DNA of 64,000 nucleotides from JAIPGX01 sp041650475 (GTDB lineage: Bacteria > Babelota > Babeliae > Babelales > UASB340), in assembly GCA_041650475.1 (NCBI GenBank), contig JBAZLD010000006.1, positions 1 through 64,000 on the forward strand, in the 5' to 3' direction. The position numbers were made by a program, and so were the translations under genes. How positions within the stretch are numbered: position 1 is the first letter of the stretch; each line of letters starts with the position of its first letter. A model generated the notes under the pieces. The model was not told where the DNA came from and ran no database searches. It was given only the letters and a program-made list of their open reading frames with translations. Shown here piece after piece: positions 18,082-26,735 of this stretch.

Positions 18082-19227
18082 TTATTTAATTTTTTTTGAA
18101 AATATTTTCAAAAAATTATTATGCTCTTTTTTTGATAAAAATTCAAAATTAATATTAAGTACATAAATGGGTATATGATCTTTTATATTTTTAACTATTG
18201 GCAATATTTTGCAAAAATCTTTTTGTGTAGTTATTGCACCACTTAAATTGTTTTTTTTAATTAAATCAAAGATATAAATCAAATCTTTTTTTGAATAATC
18301 ATAATGATCTTCATATTCTAAAGTTTTATTAATTTTTAAATCACAAGATTCTAAACTAGATAAAAAATATTCGAAAGAACCAATACCCGCAAAGGCTAAC
18401 AAATTTTTATTTTCAAAATTTTTTATATCAATAATATTATTTCTAAACTCGTCATAATTATTAAACAAGTTATCAGACAACCCTGCAATAGAATGTTTTC
18501 CTGCAAAAATAAAATTTTTATTAAAATTTTTAAAATAATTATTTTTTATATTTTCTAATTGGTTTTCTGTAACTTTATCTGCATGAGTCAAAATAATTAC
18601 ATCAGCTCTTGAATAATCTTTTTCCCTCAATCTACCAGCCGGCAAACAGTGATTATTTTCAAAAGGTTTTTTAGCATCTAACAACAAAATTTCAAAATCT
18701 TTTTTTACACTAAAATTCTGATAAGCATCATCAAGAACAATTGTTTTTATATTTTTATTTTTTAATAAAATACAAGATTCTGCCCTATTTTTGCCGACAA
18801 CAATGGGAATATGCAAATTCTGAGCAAGCATAAAAGCTTCATCACCACAAAAGCTTGCATCATAGAAAATCTCTTTTTTACCAGAAATTACATCAGAAAT
18901 TAAAAAGCTTTTTTTGACTTTTTCTATTTTGCTTTTGTATCCTCGTAAAACTACTGCACAATTAATTTTTTTAGATAATAAATTATTTACTAAAAATTGC
19001 ACGAATACAGATTTACCAGTACCTCCAACAGAAAGATTTCCAACAGAAATTATTTTAAAAGTCAAAATTGGTTTAATTTTATTTTTCTTAAAATAAATTA
19101 TGAAAATAAAACCAATTTTATAAAAGAACTCAAAAAAACAAAGAATTATAAAAAAACATTTTTCAAATAGAGAAAGCTTTTTATTAAAAGAACTTTTATG
19201 CCAAATATTATTTAATAATCTCACCAA
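18082..19227 (-). CDS. lpxK: tetraacyldisaccharide 4'-kinase (lipid A synthesis)
   Basis: A 381-residue membrane-anchored kinase that phosphorylates the lipid A precursor at the 4' position. The P-loop SVGGTGKS is at 66-73 (GNLSVGGTGKS), followed by LRGYKSK, SFCGDEAFMLAQ, VGKNR, the catalytic-region phrase VLDDAYQN, and AGRLRE with DVIILTHAD. Residues ~20-45 form the membrane helix. The start is a TTG (or the next codon, GTG) within the last 20 bases of infB, indicating translational coupling. Its presence is direct evidence for an outer membrane with lipid A. Confidence 0.93.
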   Translation of the reverse strand: MVRLLNNIWHKSSFNKKLSLFEKCFFIILCFFEFFYKIGFIFIIYFKKNKIKPILTFKIISVGNLSVGGTGKSVFVQFLVNNLLSKKINCAVVLRGYKSKIEKVKKSFLISDVISGKKEIFYDASFCGDEAFMLAQNLHIPIVVGKNRAESCILLKNKNIKTIVLDDAYQNFSVKKDFEILLLDAKKPFENNHCLPAGRLREKDYSRADVIILTHADKVTENQLENIKNNYFKNFNKNFIFAGKHSIAGLSDNLFNNYDEFRNNIIDIKNFENKNLLAFAGIGSFEYFLSSLESCDLKINKTLEYEDHYDYSKKDLIYIFDLIKKNNLSGAITTQKDFCKILPIVKNIKDHIPIYVLNINFEFLSKKEHNNFLKIFSKKIK

Positions 19228-21421
19228 CGAGCTCTTTTTTTGCCGTATATACCATTACAGTATCGTCTTCTTGCCAATCATTAAAACCATCGCAAACAAA
19301 ACCACATTCAAACCCTGCATGCACTTCTTTTATGGTTTTTGTTTCTCTTTGAAGGCTAGTAATTTTACCCTCGCCTATTTCTTTATTGTTTCTAACACAA
19401 ACAACCTTATCGCCCTTGCTAACTACACCCTCTTTTACATAACAGCCAGCAACTATACCAATTTTTTTTATATTAAAAACTTTTCTGACCACCATTTGAG
19501 CAACTTTTTTATAAACTATTTTAGTTTCTCTATTTTTTTCCAATTGCTCCGTAACAAAATCTATAAGTTTATAAATAATATCAAATAATTTAACATCTAC
19601 GGATTTGTCTTTTGCAAATAAAATTGCATTCTTTTCTACTTTGATATGCAAACCTAATAACAAAGAATTTGTCGTAATTGAAAGTTCAACATCTTTTTCA
19701 GAAATATCACCGATACCAACATGTACTAAATTTATTTCTGGATAACCTTTTTTCATTTTACTAGATAATTTAGAAATAGAATTTTCTATAGCTTCTTTTG
19801 AACCCCTAGTATCTGTTTTTATAATCAAATTTAACTGTTTCTTTTCAATTTTATCTAAAAAATCGAAAGATTGAAAATGAGTTTGAGCAAATCCAGAAGC
19901 TGCCCTAGATTCTTTTTTATTTTTAAAACTAAAATATTCTTGTTCTTCAACAACTCTTAATTGATCTCCAATCTCAGCAAAATTATCAAATCCAACAACT
20001 TTAACAGGAATGGAAGGTCCAGCTTGATTTATTTTTTCTCCAAAACTGTTTATTAACAATCTGACTTTACCAGTAGCATTTCCACAAATAAAAAAATCAC
20101 CTTTTTTTATAGATCCATCTTGGCAAATAATTGTAGCAACAGGGCCATATCCTTTTTCAATGTTTGATTCCAAAATAAAAGCTCTTGCAGGCAATTTGGA
20201 ATCAGCTTTTAGATCCATCATCTGAGCCTGTAAAACAACCATTTCCAACAATTCGTTTACACCCATACCAGTTTTTGCAGAAATGGGAACACAAACAATA
20301 TCTCCACCCCAATCTTCAACCATAAGCCCCTGCTCCGCAAGCTGCCTTTTTAATGTTTGCAGATGAGCCGAAGATTCAATTTTGTCCATTTTATTTGCTG
20401 CAACAATAATAGGAACGTTTGCGGTTTTTGCATGTTTTATTGCTTCAATAGTTTGTGGTTTTACACCATCATCAACAGCTACAACTAAAATTACAATATC
20501 AGTAATTTTGGTTCCACGTGATCGTAAAAAAGAAAAAGCTTCATGTCCTGGGGTATCCAAAAATACTATATCACCATGACTACTACTAACTTGATAAGCA
20601 CCTAAATGTTGAGTAATACCACCCTTTTCTTTGGCTGCAGTATTTTGTTTTCTTATAAAATCCAAAAGAGTAGTTTTTCCGTGATCAACATGTCCCATAA
20701 CAACAACGATGGGCCAACGAGTTAATCCGTATGTTGTTTTTTTTTCTGAAATTTCTGCAGCTTCTTTAGGTAAATTTTTATCTTTAAAAATAACATTTAT
20801 GCCAAATTGATTTCCTAAAGATTTAATGGTGTCAATCGATAAAATATAATTTCTATTGCAAGCCATTCCTTTTTTTAGCAAATTCAAAATTAAATCACCT
20901 GCCGGCTTTCCCATCATTTCAGCTACCTGAAAAAGAGGAAGTGGTGAATCAATTTTTATTTCTGTAATTGGCTCTTGAATTTGGGAAGCTTGTTGCCCAT
21001 ATTGAAATTTATTAAAACGTCTTTTGAATGTATCTGATTTAGGTTTTTCTTTTAATTTATCTACGGGAGTAAAAGTTTTTTTTAATATATTTTTTGAAAC
21101 ATCTTCACGCTTAGTAGTAATACCACCTAAATCATCAATTTTTTTTTCTATATCTATATTTTCAGGAATAATTTTTTTTAATTTATTTTCTTCTTTTTTT
21201 TCAATATTCATGCTTTCCAGTTGTTTTTTTTCTTTATCAGATTGTTGCGAAGATACTTTTGAAGAACTTTGTTTTGGTAAAAAAGCTTTTTCAATATGCG
21301 CAAGCCCTTCTGGAGAAACAACAGACATGTGACTTGAAACTTTTATGCCAGCCTTTTTTAACAAATCAATAATTTGCTTGCTTGAAATATTTTTTTCTTT
21401 GGCAATTTCATAAATACGCAT
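19208..21421 (-). CDS. infB: translation initiation factor IF-2
   Basis: A 737-residue GTPase that places fMet-tRNA on the 30S subunit. It has the small N-terminal IF2 domain (MRIYEIAKEKNISSKQI), a charged, low-complexity linker (~50-150), a second IF2N-like region (~160-225), then the G domain with G1 GHVDHGKTT (243-251), G3 DTPGHEAF and G4 NKMD, and the C-terminal domains II-IV. An AAAGG ribosome-binding site precedes the ATG. It lies 26 bases downstream of nusA, the classic nusA-infB order, but rimP is not upstream and rbfA does not follow. Confidence 0.97.
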   Translation of the reverse strand: MRIYEIAKEKNISSKQIIDLLKKAGIKVSSHMSVVSPEGLAHIEKAFLPKQSSSKVSSQQSDKEKKQLESMNIEKKEENKLKKIIPENIDIEKKIDDLGGITTKREDVSKNILKKTFTPVDKLKEKPKSDTFKRRFNKFQYGQQASQIQEPITEIKIDSPLPLFQVAEMMGKPAGDLILNLLKKGMACNRNYILSIDTIKSLGNQFGINVIFKDKNLPKEAAEISEKKTTYGLTRWPIVVVMGHVDHGKTTLLDFIRKQNTAAKEKGGITQHLGAYQVSSSHGDIVFLDTPGHEAFSFLRSRGTKITDIVILVVAVDDGVKPQTIEAIKHAKTANVPIIVAANKMDKIESSAHLQTLKRQLAEQGLMVEDWGGDIVCVPISAKTGMGVNELLEMVVLQAQMMDLKADSKLPARAFILESNIEKGYGPVATIICQDGSIKKGDFFICGNATGKVRLLINSFGEKINQAGPSIPVKVVGFDNFAEIGDQLRVVEEQEYFSFKNKKESRAASGFAQTHFQSFDFLDKIEKKQLNLIIKTDTRGSKEAIENSISKLSSKMKKGYPEINLVHVGIGDISEKDVELSITTNSLLLGLHIKVEKNAILFAKDKSVDVKLFDIIYKLIDFVTEQLEKNRETKIVYKKVAQMVVRKVFNIKKIGIVAGCYVKEGVVSKGDKVVCVRNNKEIGEGKITSLQRETKTIKEVHAGFECGFVCDGFNDWQEDDTVMVYTAKKELVGEIIK

Positions 21422-21447
21422 ATTTTTTTAACCTTTAAAGCCTGTTT

Positions 21448-22533
21448 TTAAGAAATAATAGCTTCTTCCATTTGATTGATTGTTACATCCTGTAATTGAA
21501 TCTCTAAATTAACCAATCTAGAAGCCAACATTATGTTTTGCCCCATCTTTCCAATAGCTAATGAACGCTGGTCTTGATCTAACCAAACAAGGGCCTTTTT
21601 ATCATTAACAATTTCAACTTTATCAATCTCGGCAGGTTTAAGGCTATTTTTTACCAAAATATCTAAAGATTCAGTTTGCTCTATTAAATCAATTTTTTCT
21701 TGCCCTAATTCTTTAAGTATAGGCTTTATACGAGCACCACCAACACCAACACAAGTTCCAACAGGATCTATATCTTGATTATTAGAAGCAACTATTGCTT
21801 TTGTTTTGTAACCTGCAACACGAACAATTTTTTTTATTTCCACAATTCCTTCAAAAATTTCAGGAATCTCTAATTCAAGTAAGCCTTTAACAAAATCAGC
21901 AGAGGCTCTATCTAAAATCAGCTGATAATCCTGTTTCGCTGCAGGCAAAACCTCCTTTAATAAAGCTTTTAAGGGACGCCCAACTTTTAGAATTTCTTGA
22001 GGAATAGAATTTTCCATCGGAAGAAAAGCCATGTTTTCTCCCATTTTTACAGAAAAACCACCACGCTCTCTCTTGTGTATAATACCACTAACAACTGCAC
22101 CCTTTTTATCTTTAAAGTCTCTATAAACAGCAGCAAGCTCGAGATCTCTAATTTTACTTGCAACAAGCTGTTTAGCTAAAGATATTTCTATTCGACCAAT
22201 TTTGTGCTCAAAAGGAACAGCTATAATTTGATCAACATCAATCTTAGGATTAATAACTCTTGCTTTTCGTAAAGAAATTTCTTTGTCCGAGTCTTGAATT
22301 TTATAAACAACAATTTTATTTACAAAAACCTCTACTTCTCCAGAATGACGATTAAAAACAACACTTAAATTTGCATCGGGAAACCTCTTGGCAAAAGCCG
22401 CCTGTACTCCTTGGCAAACAACTGATATAACAGCATCTTTATCAAGACCTCTTTCTTCAACAAGAGATTCTATTACTTCTGAAAGATTCACTCTGTAAAC
22501 ATCCTTTGATTTTTTGTGATTATTTTTTGACAA
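21448..22533 (-). CDS. nusA: transcription termination/antitermination factor NusA
   Basis: A 361-residue NusA, the short form without C-terminal acidic repeats. It has the N-terminal RNA polymerase-binding domain (VNLSEVIESLVEERG, AAFAKRF), an S1 domain (GAVVSGIIHKRERGGFSV, MGENMAFLP), and two KH domains (GTCVGVGGARIKPILKEL and the terminal AIGKMGQNIMLASRL). The only in-frame start before an upstream stop is TTG at 22533, unless translation begins internally. It binds RNA polymerase and tunes pausing and termination. Directly upstream lies the replication origin, so nusA-infB-lpxK are the first genes transcribed away from it on the left. Confidence 0.95.
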   Translation of the reverse strand: MSKNNHKKSKDVYRVNLSEVIESLVEERGLDKDAVISVVCQGVQAAFAKRFPDANLSVVFNRHSGEVEVFVNKIVVYKIQDSDKEISLRKARVINPKIDVDQIIAVPFEHKIGRIEISLAKQLVASKIRDLELAAVYRDFKDKKGAVVSGIIHKRERGGFSVKMGENMAFLPMENSIPQEILKVGRPLKALLKEVLPAAKQDYQLILDRASADFVKGLLELEIPEIFEGIVEIKKIVRVAGYKTKAIVASNNQDIDPVGTCVGVGGARIKPILKELGQEKIDLIEQTESLDILVKNSLKPAEIDKVEIVNDKKALVWLDQDQRSLAIGKMGQNIMLASRLVNLEIQLQDVTINQMEEAIIS

Positions 22534-22629
22534 AAAGATTACACCAACAACATCTAGTTTAATTTAAAAATAAAAAAAGTGAAGATTTAAAGTTTTCGAT
22601 CTTTTAGTTTTTTAAAAAAAATGAAATGC

Positions 22630-22671
22630 TTATTATTATTTAATAAATATATATAAATATAATAATAATAA
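22630..22671. other. A+T-only unwinding element with DnaA-trio-like repeats
   Basis: Forty-two bases contain no G or C. At the edge nearest the DnaA boxes, TAA occurs four times in a row (22660-22671) followed by G. On the opposite strand this is the 3'-GAATAATAATAAT-5' pattern expected of DnaA trios. A 12-base spacer (22673-22684) separates it from the first DnaA box. In other bacteria such trios load DnaA on single strands to start unwinding; applying that here is inference. Confidence 0.65.
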
Positions 22672-22684
22672 GCAACTGAGTTTT

Positions 22685-22933
22685 TGTGGATAACTTTTCT
22701 TTTTTTTGGCAAAAAAGCCGAATTCAATGGGCTTTTTTTGTTTGCGCTCATTGTGGATAACCTGTGGATAACTTGTTGATAACTTGTGGATAACTTTGAA
22801 AAATCGTTCAATTCTCGCTGTGGCAGCAGCGCTTTTTTTGAGAGCTTTGTAGGGTGGTCACCAGTCGTCATTTTCGAAGACAAAAAAAAGTTATCCACAG
22901 GTTATCCACATAGTTATCCACAGGTTATCCACA
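22685..22933. other. oriC: chromosomal replication origin (oriC), DnaA-box cluster
   Basis: Nine DnaA boxes are visible. In TGTGGATAA orientation: 22685-22693, 22752-22760, 22763-22771, 22774-22782 (one mismatch, TGTTGATAA) and 22785-22793. In TTATCCACA orientation: 22891-22899, 22902-22910, 22914-22922 and 22925-22933. Within each array boxes repeat every 11 or 12 bases, one helical turn. The arrays face opposite ways around a 97-base spacer. An A+T-only tract adjoins on the left. By eye, same-strand genes have C-rich top strands to the left (for example infB) and G-richer ones to the right (for example rtcB), as at an origin. dnaA and dnaN are not within the window. Confidence 0.9.
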
Positions 22934-23010
22934 ATATATCTCAATAGAAAATTATTTTATATGTGAAAATATGCCGATTTGCTATTAGAAAAGTTTATGA
23001 TATCAAAAAA

Positions 23011-23697
23011 TTAAATTTGTAGTTTTTCTATTATCTTTTTCATGTCTTGCCATACCATTTTTTTACTATCTGGATTTCTTAAAAGATATGCGGGATGAAA
23101 TGTTGGCATGACCAGATATTTTTCTTTAATTGTAAAAAAATTTCCCCGTGCTTTTGATATTTGTATGTCATCCCCAAGGATTGCTTTTGTAGCGCAAGAC
23201 CCTAACGTACAGATTATTTTTGGTTGTATAATATCTATCTCTTTAAAAAGTAATAAATATTTACAGGTTTCGCTTTCGTTTGGTAAGGGAGTTCTATTGT
23301 TTGGGGGTCGACATTTTACAACATTAGAGATATAAACATCTTCTCTTTTTAGATTCATTGAATTTATTATTTTTGTTAAAAGTTGCCCAGCTCTTCCAAC
23401 AAAAGGTTTGCCCTGCAGGTCTTCGTCTCTTCCTGGCCCTTCACCTATAAACATAAGTTTTGAATTTGGGTTTCCATCTCCAAATACAACTTGGGTTCTT
23501 CCTTGGTCTTTTAGTGGACACTTTTGACAATTTTTAAACTTGGAATAAAGTTTTTGCAATTCTTCAAATTTTGTTTCTGTTTTCATTTCTGAATCATCAT
23601 AAACAAATCCCTTTGGTTGTTTTGATAAATATTCAACATATTTGTTTATATTGTATTTGAGTTGATTTTGTTTTATTTTTTTGTTTATTTTTTCCAT
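23011..23697 (-). CDS. family 4 uracil-DNA glycosylase (iron-sulphur type)
   Basis: A 228-residue enzyme that removes uracil from DNA. Family 4 features: the four cluster cysteines C57 and C60 (NCQKCPL), C129 (VVKCRPP) and C145; motif A GEGPGRDEDLQGKPFVGRAG (85-104); SNVVKCRPPNNRTP; and motif B TFHPAYLLRN. The ATG at 23697 overlaps the upstream peptidase by 65 bases; an internal ATG at 23586 (MKTETKFEEL) would remove the overlap and still keep the whole conserved domain. Neither has a clear ribosome-binding site, so the start is open. It works with nfo in base excision repair. Confidence 0.92.
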   Translation of the reverse strand: MEKINKKIKQNQLKYNINKYVEYLSKQPKGFVYDDSEMKTETKFEELQKLYSKFKNCQKCPLKDQGRTQVVFGDGNPNSKLMFIGEGPGRDEDLQGKPFVGRAGQLLTKIINSMNLKREDVYISNVVKCRPPNNRTPLPNESETCKYLLLFKEIDIIQPKIICTLGSCATKAILGDDIQISKARGNFFTIKEKYLVMPTFHPAYLLRNPDSKKMVWQDMKKIIEKLQI

Positions 23698-25018
23698 ACA
23701 TTAACTTTGAGTTAATTAAATATTCTTTTAAAAAATTTTTCCAATTATTATTTTGTGCAAAAACCGTTTTTAAATATGAACCATGTATTTTTTTAGGTGG
23801 AAAATAAATAGCTAAGCCTTTTGCATTAGATAAATTTACATTTGCTACATTTTCAATTACATTTTCAAAAATTAAGTGTAAACCGTAATATAGCACAGCG
23901 CTTAAATTTTGAATAAGAACTTTTTCTTTAAAGCTTGAAAGTGATTGATTTATTTTTTCTAAAAAACTTTTATAAAAATGGTACATATCTATATAGCTGC
24001 CATCAGAAGAATAGGCATCATCTGGGAATGTTGTTGTTAATTGACGACTGTTTCTTATTTTCTTTATTAAAGATATTATTTTGTTTTTATCTTTGCTTTT
24101 TAATATCTCTAATAAACAAGAGGATGCTTCATCTACATTTTTTTCAAGTAAATCAATTTTTTCTAATTTTAGTGCTGATTGTGTATATTTTATATCCTTA
24201 TGTTCGTATTCAGCTTTATATGCCTTGACTATATGTTTTGAAAATTCTTCAGGAGTCATAGTTTTATTCTCAAAAGGCAATAAAACCTTTTTATAATTCC
24301 ACCCGGCTGCAGGCTCTATGTTTTCAGATCCTACCATAAAATTTACGGCGTTTTTTATTTGACTAGCTACTTCTAGCATTGCCATGTTGCAAGCATCCAT
24401 AGCAAAAATATCTATTTTTTTGTTGGATAAAAGATTTTTGGATATTGATTCAAGTACATTTTTTAAATCTTGATTTGTTAAATATGTTTGAAATGTTGTA
24501 TTAAAGGCTATTCCTCTATCCTTAAAAATTTCAACATTATTTAATATTTTGCCCCATATAGAAGGATCTTCTATTCCTGAACCATGATCCCATACTACAA
24601 AAGCTTGATGGGTTGCTGGAAAATTTTCTATACCCCATTTTGCGAATTTATACAAATTTTCGGGTGTGCCAGATATGCTGTCTGGTGAATTTTGGTGTAA
24701 ATCTAGGGGGATAAGTCTATTTTTTTCCACGTAATATCTACAAATTTCTTTTTTTCCAAAGGTATCTAGTTGAACTAAAATATTTATATTTTGTGTTGAG
24801 CCAACTTCCATCATTTGTGAAACGTTTCTAAGTGCAGAATCGAAAAGGTCATTATTTGAAGCGGCGTAAACAAGAAAATTCCAGTCTTTTATTTTTTTTG
24901 TTTCTTGTAAAATTTTTTCTTCTTGAGGGTTTTTTATTTGAATCTCAGAGCTTTTAACATTAAAAAAAGAAAAATTATAAATAAGTGTAAAAAATATAAT
25001 ATATATAAATTTTTTCAT
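23633..25018 (-). CDS. exported clostripain-like (C11) cysteine peptidase
   Basis: A 461-residue protein with a signal peptide (1-~23) and a clan CD peptidase fold of family C11. The catalytic pair is visible: H145 in VVWDHGSG and C210 in IDIFAMDACNMAMLEVA, each after a hydrophobic strand. Other family phrases are WNFLVYAASNND, NILVQLD and VGSENIEPAAGWNY. C11 enzymes cut after Arg or Lys and may self-process. A GGGGAA ribosome-binding site precedes the ATG, and a promoter-like sequence is at 25080-25109. A diverged relative lies at 53390-54730 and lacks the catalytic His. Secreted use against host or own envelope proteins is inference. Confidence 0.87.
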   Translation of the reverse strand: MKKFIYIIFFTLIYNFSFFNVKSSEIQIKNPQEEKILQETKKIKDWNFLVYAASNNDLFDSALRNVSQMMEVGSTQNINILVQLDTFGKKEICRYYVEKNRLIPLDLHQNSPDSISGTPENLYKFAKWGIENFPATHQAFVVWDHGSGIEDPSIWGKILNNVEIFKDRGIAFNTTFQTYLTNQDLKNVLESISKNLLSNKKIDIFAMDACNMAMLEVASQIKNAVNFMVGSENIEPAAGWNYKKVLLPFENKTMTPEEFSKHIVKAYKAEYEHKDIKYTQSALKLEKIDLLEKNVDEASSCLLEILKSKDKNKIISLIKKIRNSRQLTTTFPDDAYSSDGSYIDMYHFYKSFLEKINQSLSSFKEKVLIQNLSAVLYYGLHLIFENVIENVANVNLSNAKGLAIYFPPKKIHGSYLKTVFAQNNNWKNFLKEYLINSKLMYGKNKQKNKTKSTQIQYKQIC

Positions 25019-25079
25019 TTATATTCCCCATTTAAAAAATTTAAAGAAATTTGTTTGGTTCTAATTTGGAATATATAAA

Positions 25080-25109
25080 TATATAGTAAATAAAGAGATT
25101 AAGTTTCAA
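25080..25109 (-). promoter_or_regulatory. sigma-70-like promoter for the C11 peptidase gene
   Basis: Reading leftward, TTGAAA (25104-25109) and TATATA (25080-25085) are 18 bases apart, 62 bases upstream of the ATG at 25018. In such A+T-rich DNA chance matches are common, so this is only suggestive. Confidence 0.4.
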
Positions 25110-25150
25110 GCTAATTGTTTTTTTATTAATTTATGTTTTATTTAGTTAAT

Positions 25151-26308
25151 TTATTTTAACTTATTTAATGGTATTGCAAGTGCAAAAGTTAGTGCAAAGC
25201 TTAATTGGAAATCTAAAAAAAATAATTGAATTGGATTAAAGAGTAATATTATTAAGCAAATTAGAGTTAAAGAATGTAAAAAATTTATTTGCTGATCTAA
25301 TATTCTTCCTGATTGTAAAATAAAAAAAAGATATAAGGCTCTTACAAAAGAAATACTTGTCCAGCTAAATAGGTTATAAATAAAACAAATTATTAATAAA
25401 AATGATTTTTTAATATAGATATTTAAGGGTAAAAAAAATAATATAAGACCCCAAATAAAAATAAAAAGAGCTATATGCAGTCCTGCTCTTGCCAAATAAT
25501 GAGAAATTCCCCACAAACAAAATTGGTTTTTGAATTTATTTATACAACATTCTTTTCTGTTGCCTAAAAATATAGAAGAAAAAAAGTAGAAAGTTTTGGG
25601 TAATATTTTTGTTTTTAGATTGTTATAAACAGCAATTTTTTTGTCATGAATCCATCTTTTTATATTAAAGTAGGGTGATGATATTATTTTATAATCTAGA
25701 TTTTTAACAAAAACACTACAAAGTATATTTTCTTTAATTAAATAATCATAAAAAGTTGGAAATTTGGCAGTTAAATTACTTTCTTTTTGATTTTTTAAAA
25801 AAACATTTTTTATTAAAACAGTATCACCGACTTTTGTTGTTGTAGGGGTTTGTGTATAACATAATAAGTTAAAATTTGTTTCTTTATAATAGGGTTGTGT
25901 TAATTTTTGTGTTTTTATTACTTGTAAATTAAGAATTTCTTTTTTTATATTATTATTTTCAACTTTTTCTTTATCTTTTACTCTTGCAATTATATTTAAA
26001 TTTTTATTTTTAAATTTATTTAACAAATAGTAACTATTGTTTATTTGTGATTGAAAAAGCAGTGCGCCAGAAATAAAAAATAAATAATAAATAATTAATT
26101 CGCCATACCGTGTATCGAAATTTCTGAGCTTCTTGAAAAAATCAATACACGCCGATTCTAAAAATATTAATAACGCAAATAATATTATTATTATTGTTAT
26201 CAACGCTCTAAAACAAAAACAAAATCTACTTTGCCAGTAAATTCCTAAAATTAAGCTTAAAAGAGGGTAAATAAATGGCGATAATCTATTTAGTTGTATT
26301 ATTGTCAT
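25151..26308 (-). CDS. ComEC/Rec2-like protein lacking the metallo-beta-lactamase domain
   Basis: A 385-residue membrane protein. Residues ~10-85 form the first helices, ~95-230 the DUF4131/OB-like external domain, and ~250-380 part of the competence transmembrane domain, with the signature GISHYLARAGLHIALFIF, then SFVRALYLFF, NPIQLFFLDFQLSFALTFA. Full ComEC is usually 600-800 residues and carries a C-terminal nuclease-like metallo-beta-lactamase domain, which is absent because the chain stops right after the LSF motif. It may be a reduced DNA channel or a decaying gene. It overlaps yajC by 23 bases. Confidence 0.82.
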   Translation of the reverse strand: MTIIQLNRLSPFIYPLLSLILGIYWQSRFCFCFRALITIIIILFALLIFLESACIDFFKKLRNFDTRYGELIIYYLFFISGALLFQSQINNSYYLLNKFKNKNLNIIARVKDKEKVENNNIKKEILNLQVIKTQKLTQPYYKETNFNLLCYTQTPTTTKVGDTVLIKNVFLKNQKESNLTAKFPTFYDYLIKENILCSVFVKNLDYKIISSPYFNIKRWIHDKKIAVYNNLKTKILPKTFYFFSSIFLGNRKECCINKFKNQFCLWGISHYLARAGLHIALFIFIWGLILFFLPLNIYIKKSFLLIICFIYNLFSWTSISFVRALYLFFILQSGRILDQQINFLHSLTLICLIILLFNPIQLFFLDFQLSFALTFALAIPLNKLK

Positions 26309-26636
26309 TTATTGCTGATATAATGGCATTTTTAAGAATTTCTATTTTGCTTCCATCATATAGTTCAATAATAAAAGAATTTTCTAAAGATATAGATATG
26401 GTTCCTATTATTCCACCTTTTGTGATTACTTTATCTCCTGTTTTTAAATTATCTATCATCTCTTTTAGTAATTGACGTTGTTTATTTTGTGGTCTTATTA
26501 TAAAAAAGTAAAATATTATACCAATTAATATTAGTGGTAAAATTTGAATTAAAAAACCAAAAGGTCCTGCACCTATTGCCTTTGGAGCTTCAATTGGGTT
26601 TTGAGCTTGTAAGGTTGAAAATAAAAAAGTAAACAT
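26286..26636 (-). CDS. yajC: preprotein translocase accessory subunit YajC
   Basis: A 116-residue protein with one membrane helix (~28-48, PLILIGIIFYFFIIRPQNKQ) followed by the YajC signature RQLLKEMIDNLKTGDKVITKGGIIGTI in parts and a charged beta-rich tail. It joins SecDF in the inner membrane. It is divergent from eno across about 100 bases and overlaps the ComEC-like gene at its 3' end. SecG is encoded separately at 48736-49050. secD and secF are not in the window. Confidence 0.93.
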   Translation of the reverse strand: MFTFLFSTLQAQNPIEAPKAIGAGPFGFLIQILPLILIGIIFYFFIIRPQNKQRQLLKEMIDNLKTGDKVITKGGIIGTISISLENSFIIELYDGSKIEILKNAIISAINDNNTTK

Positions 26637-26735
26637 AATATTATCTTTCGTTTAAATTAATAAAATACAAACAAAATTTTAAAACATAAATAAAATATGA
26701 ATTTAGCAAATTTTATAAAATAGGGGAATAAATAT

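Noticed and set aside
22587..22898. A 103-codon leftward reading frame across the origin
   Set aside because: It is translated from the DnaA boxes and the A+T-only tract (runs such as YYYYIYIYLL), has no protein-like pattern, and lies in a region explained as oriC.
22685..22933. Regular 9-base repeats that could suggest a CRISPR array or plasmid iterons
   Set aside because: The repeats are exact DnaA boxes in both directions with 2-3-base gaps; no spacers and no cas or rep genes are nearby.
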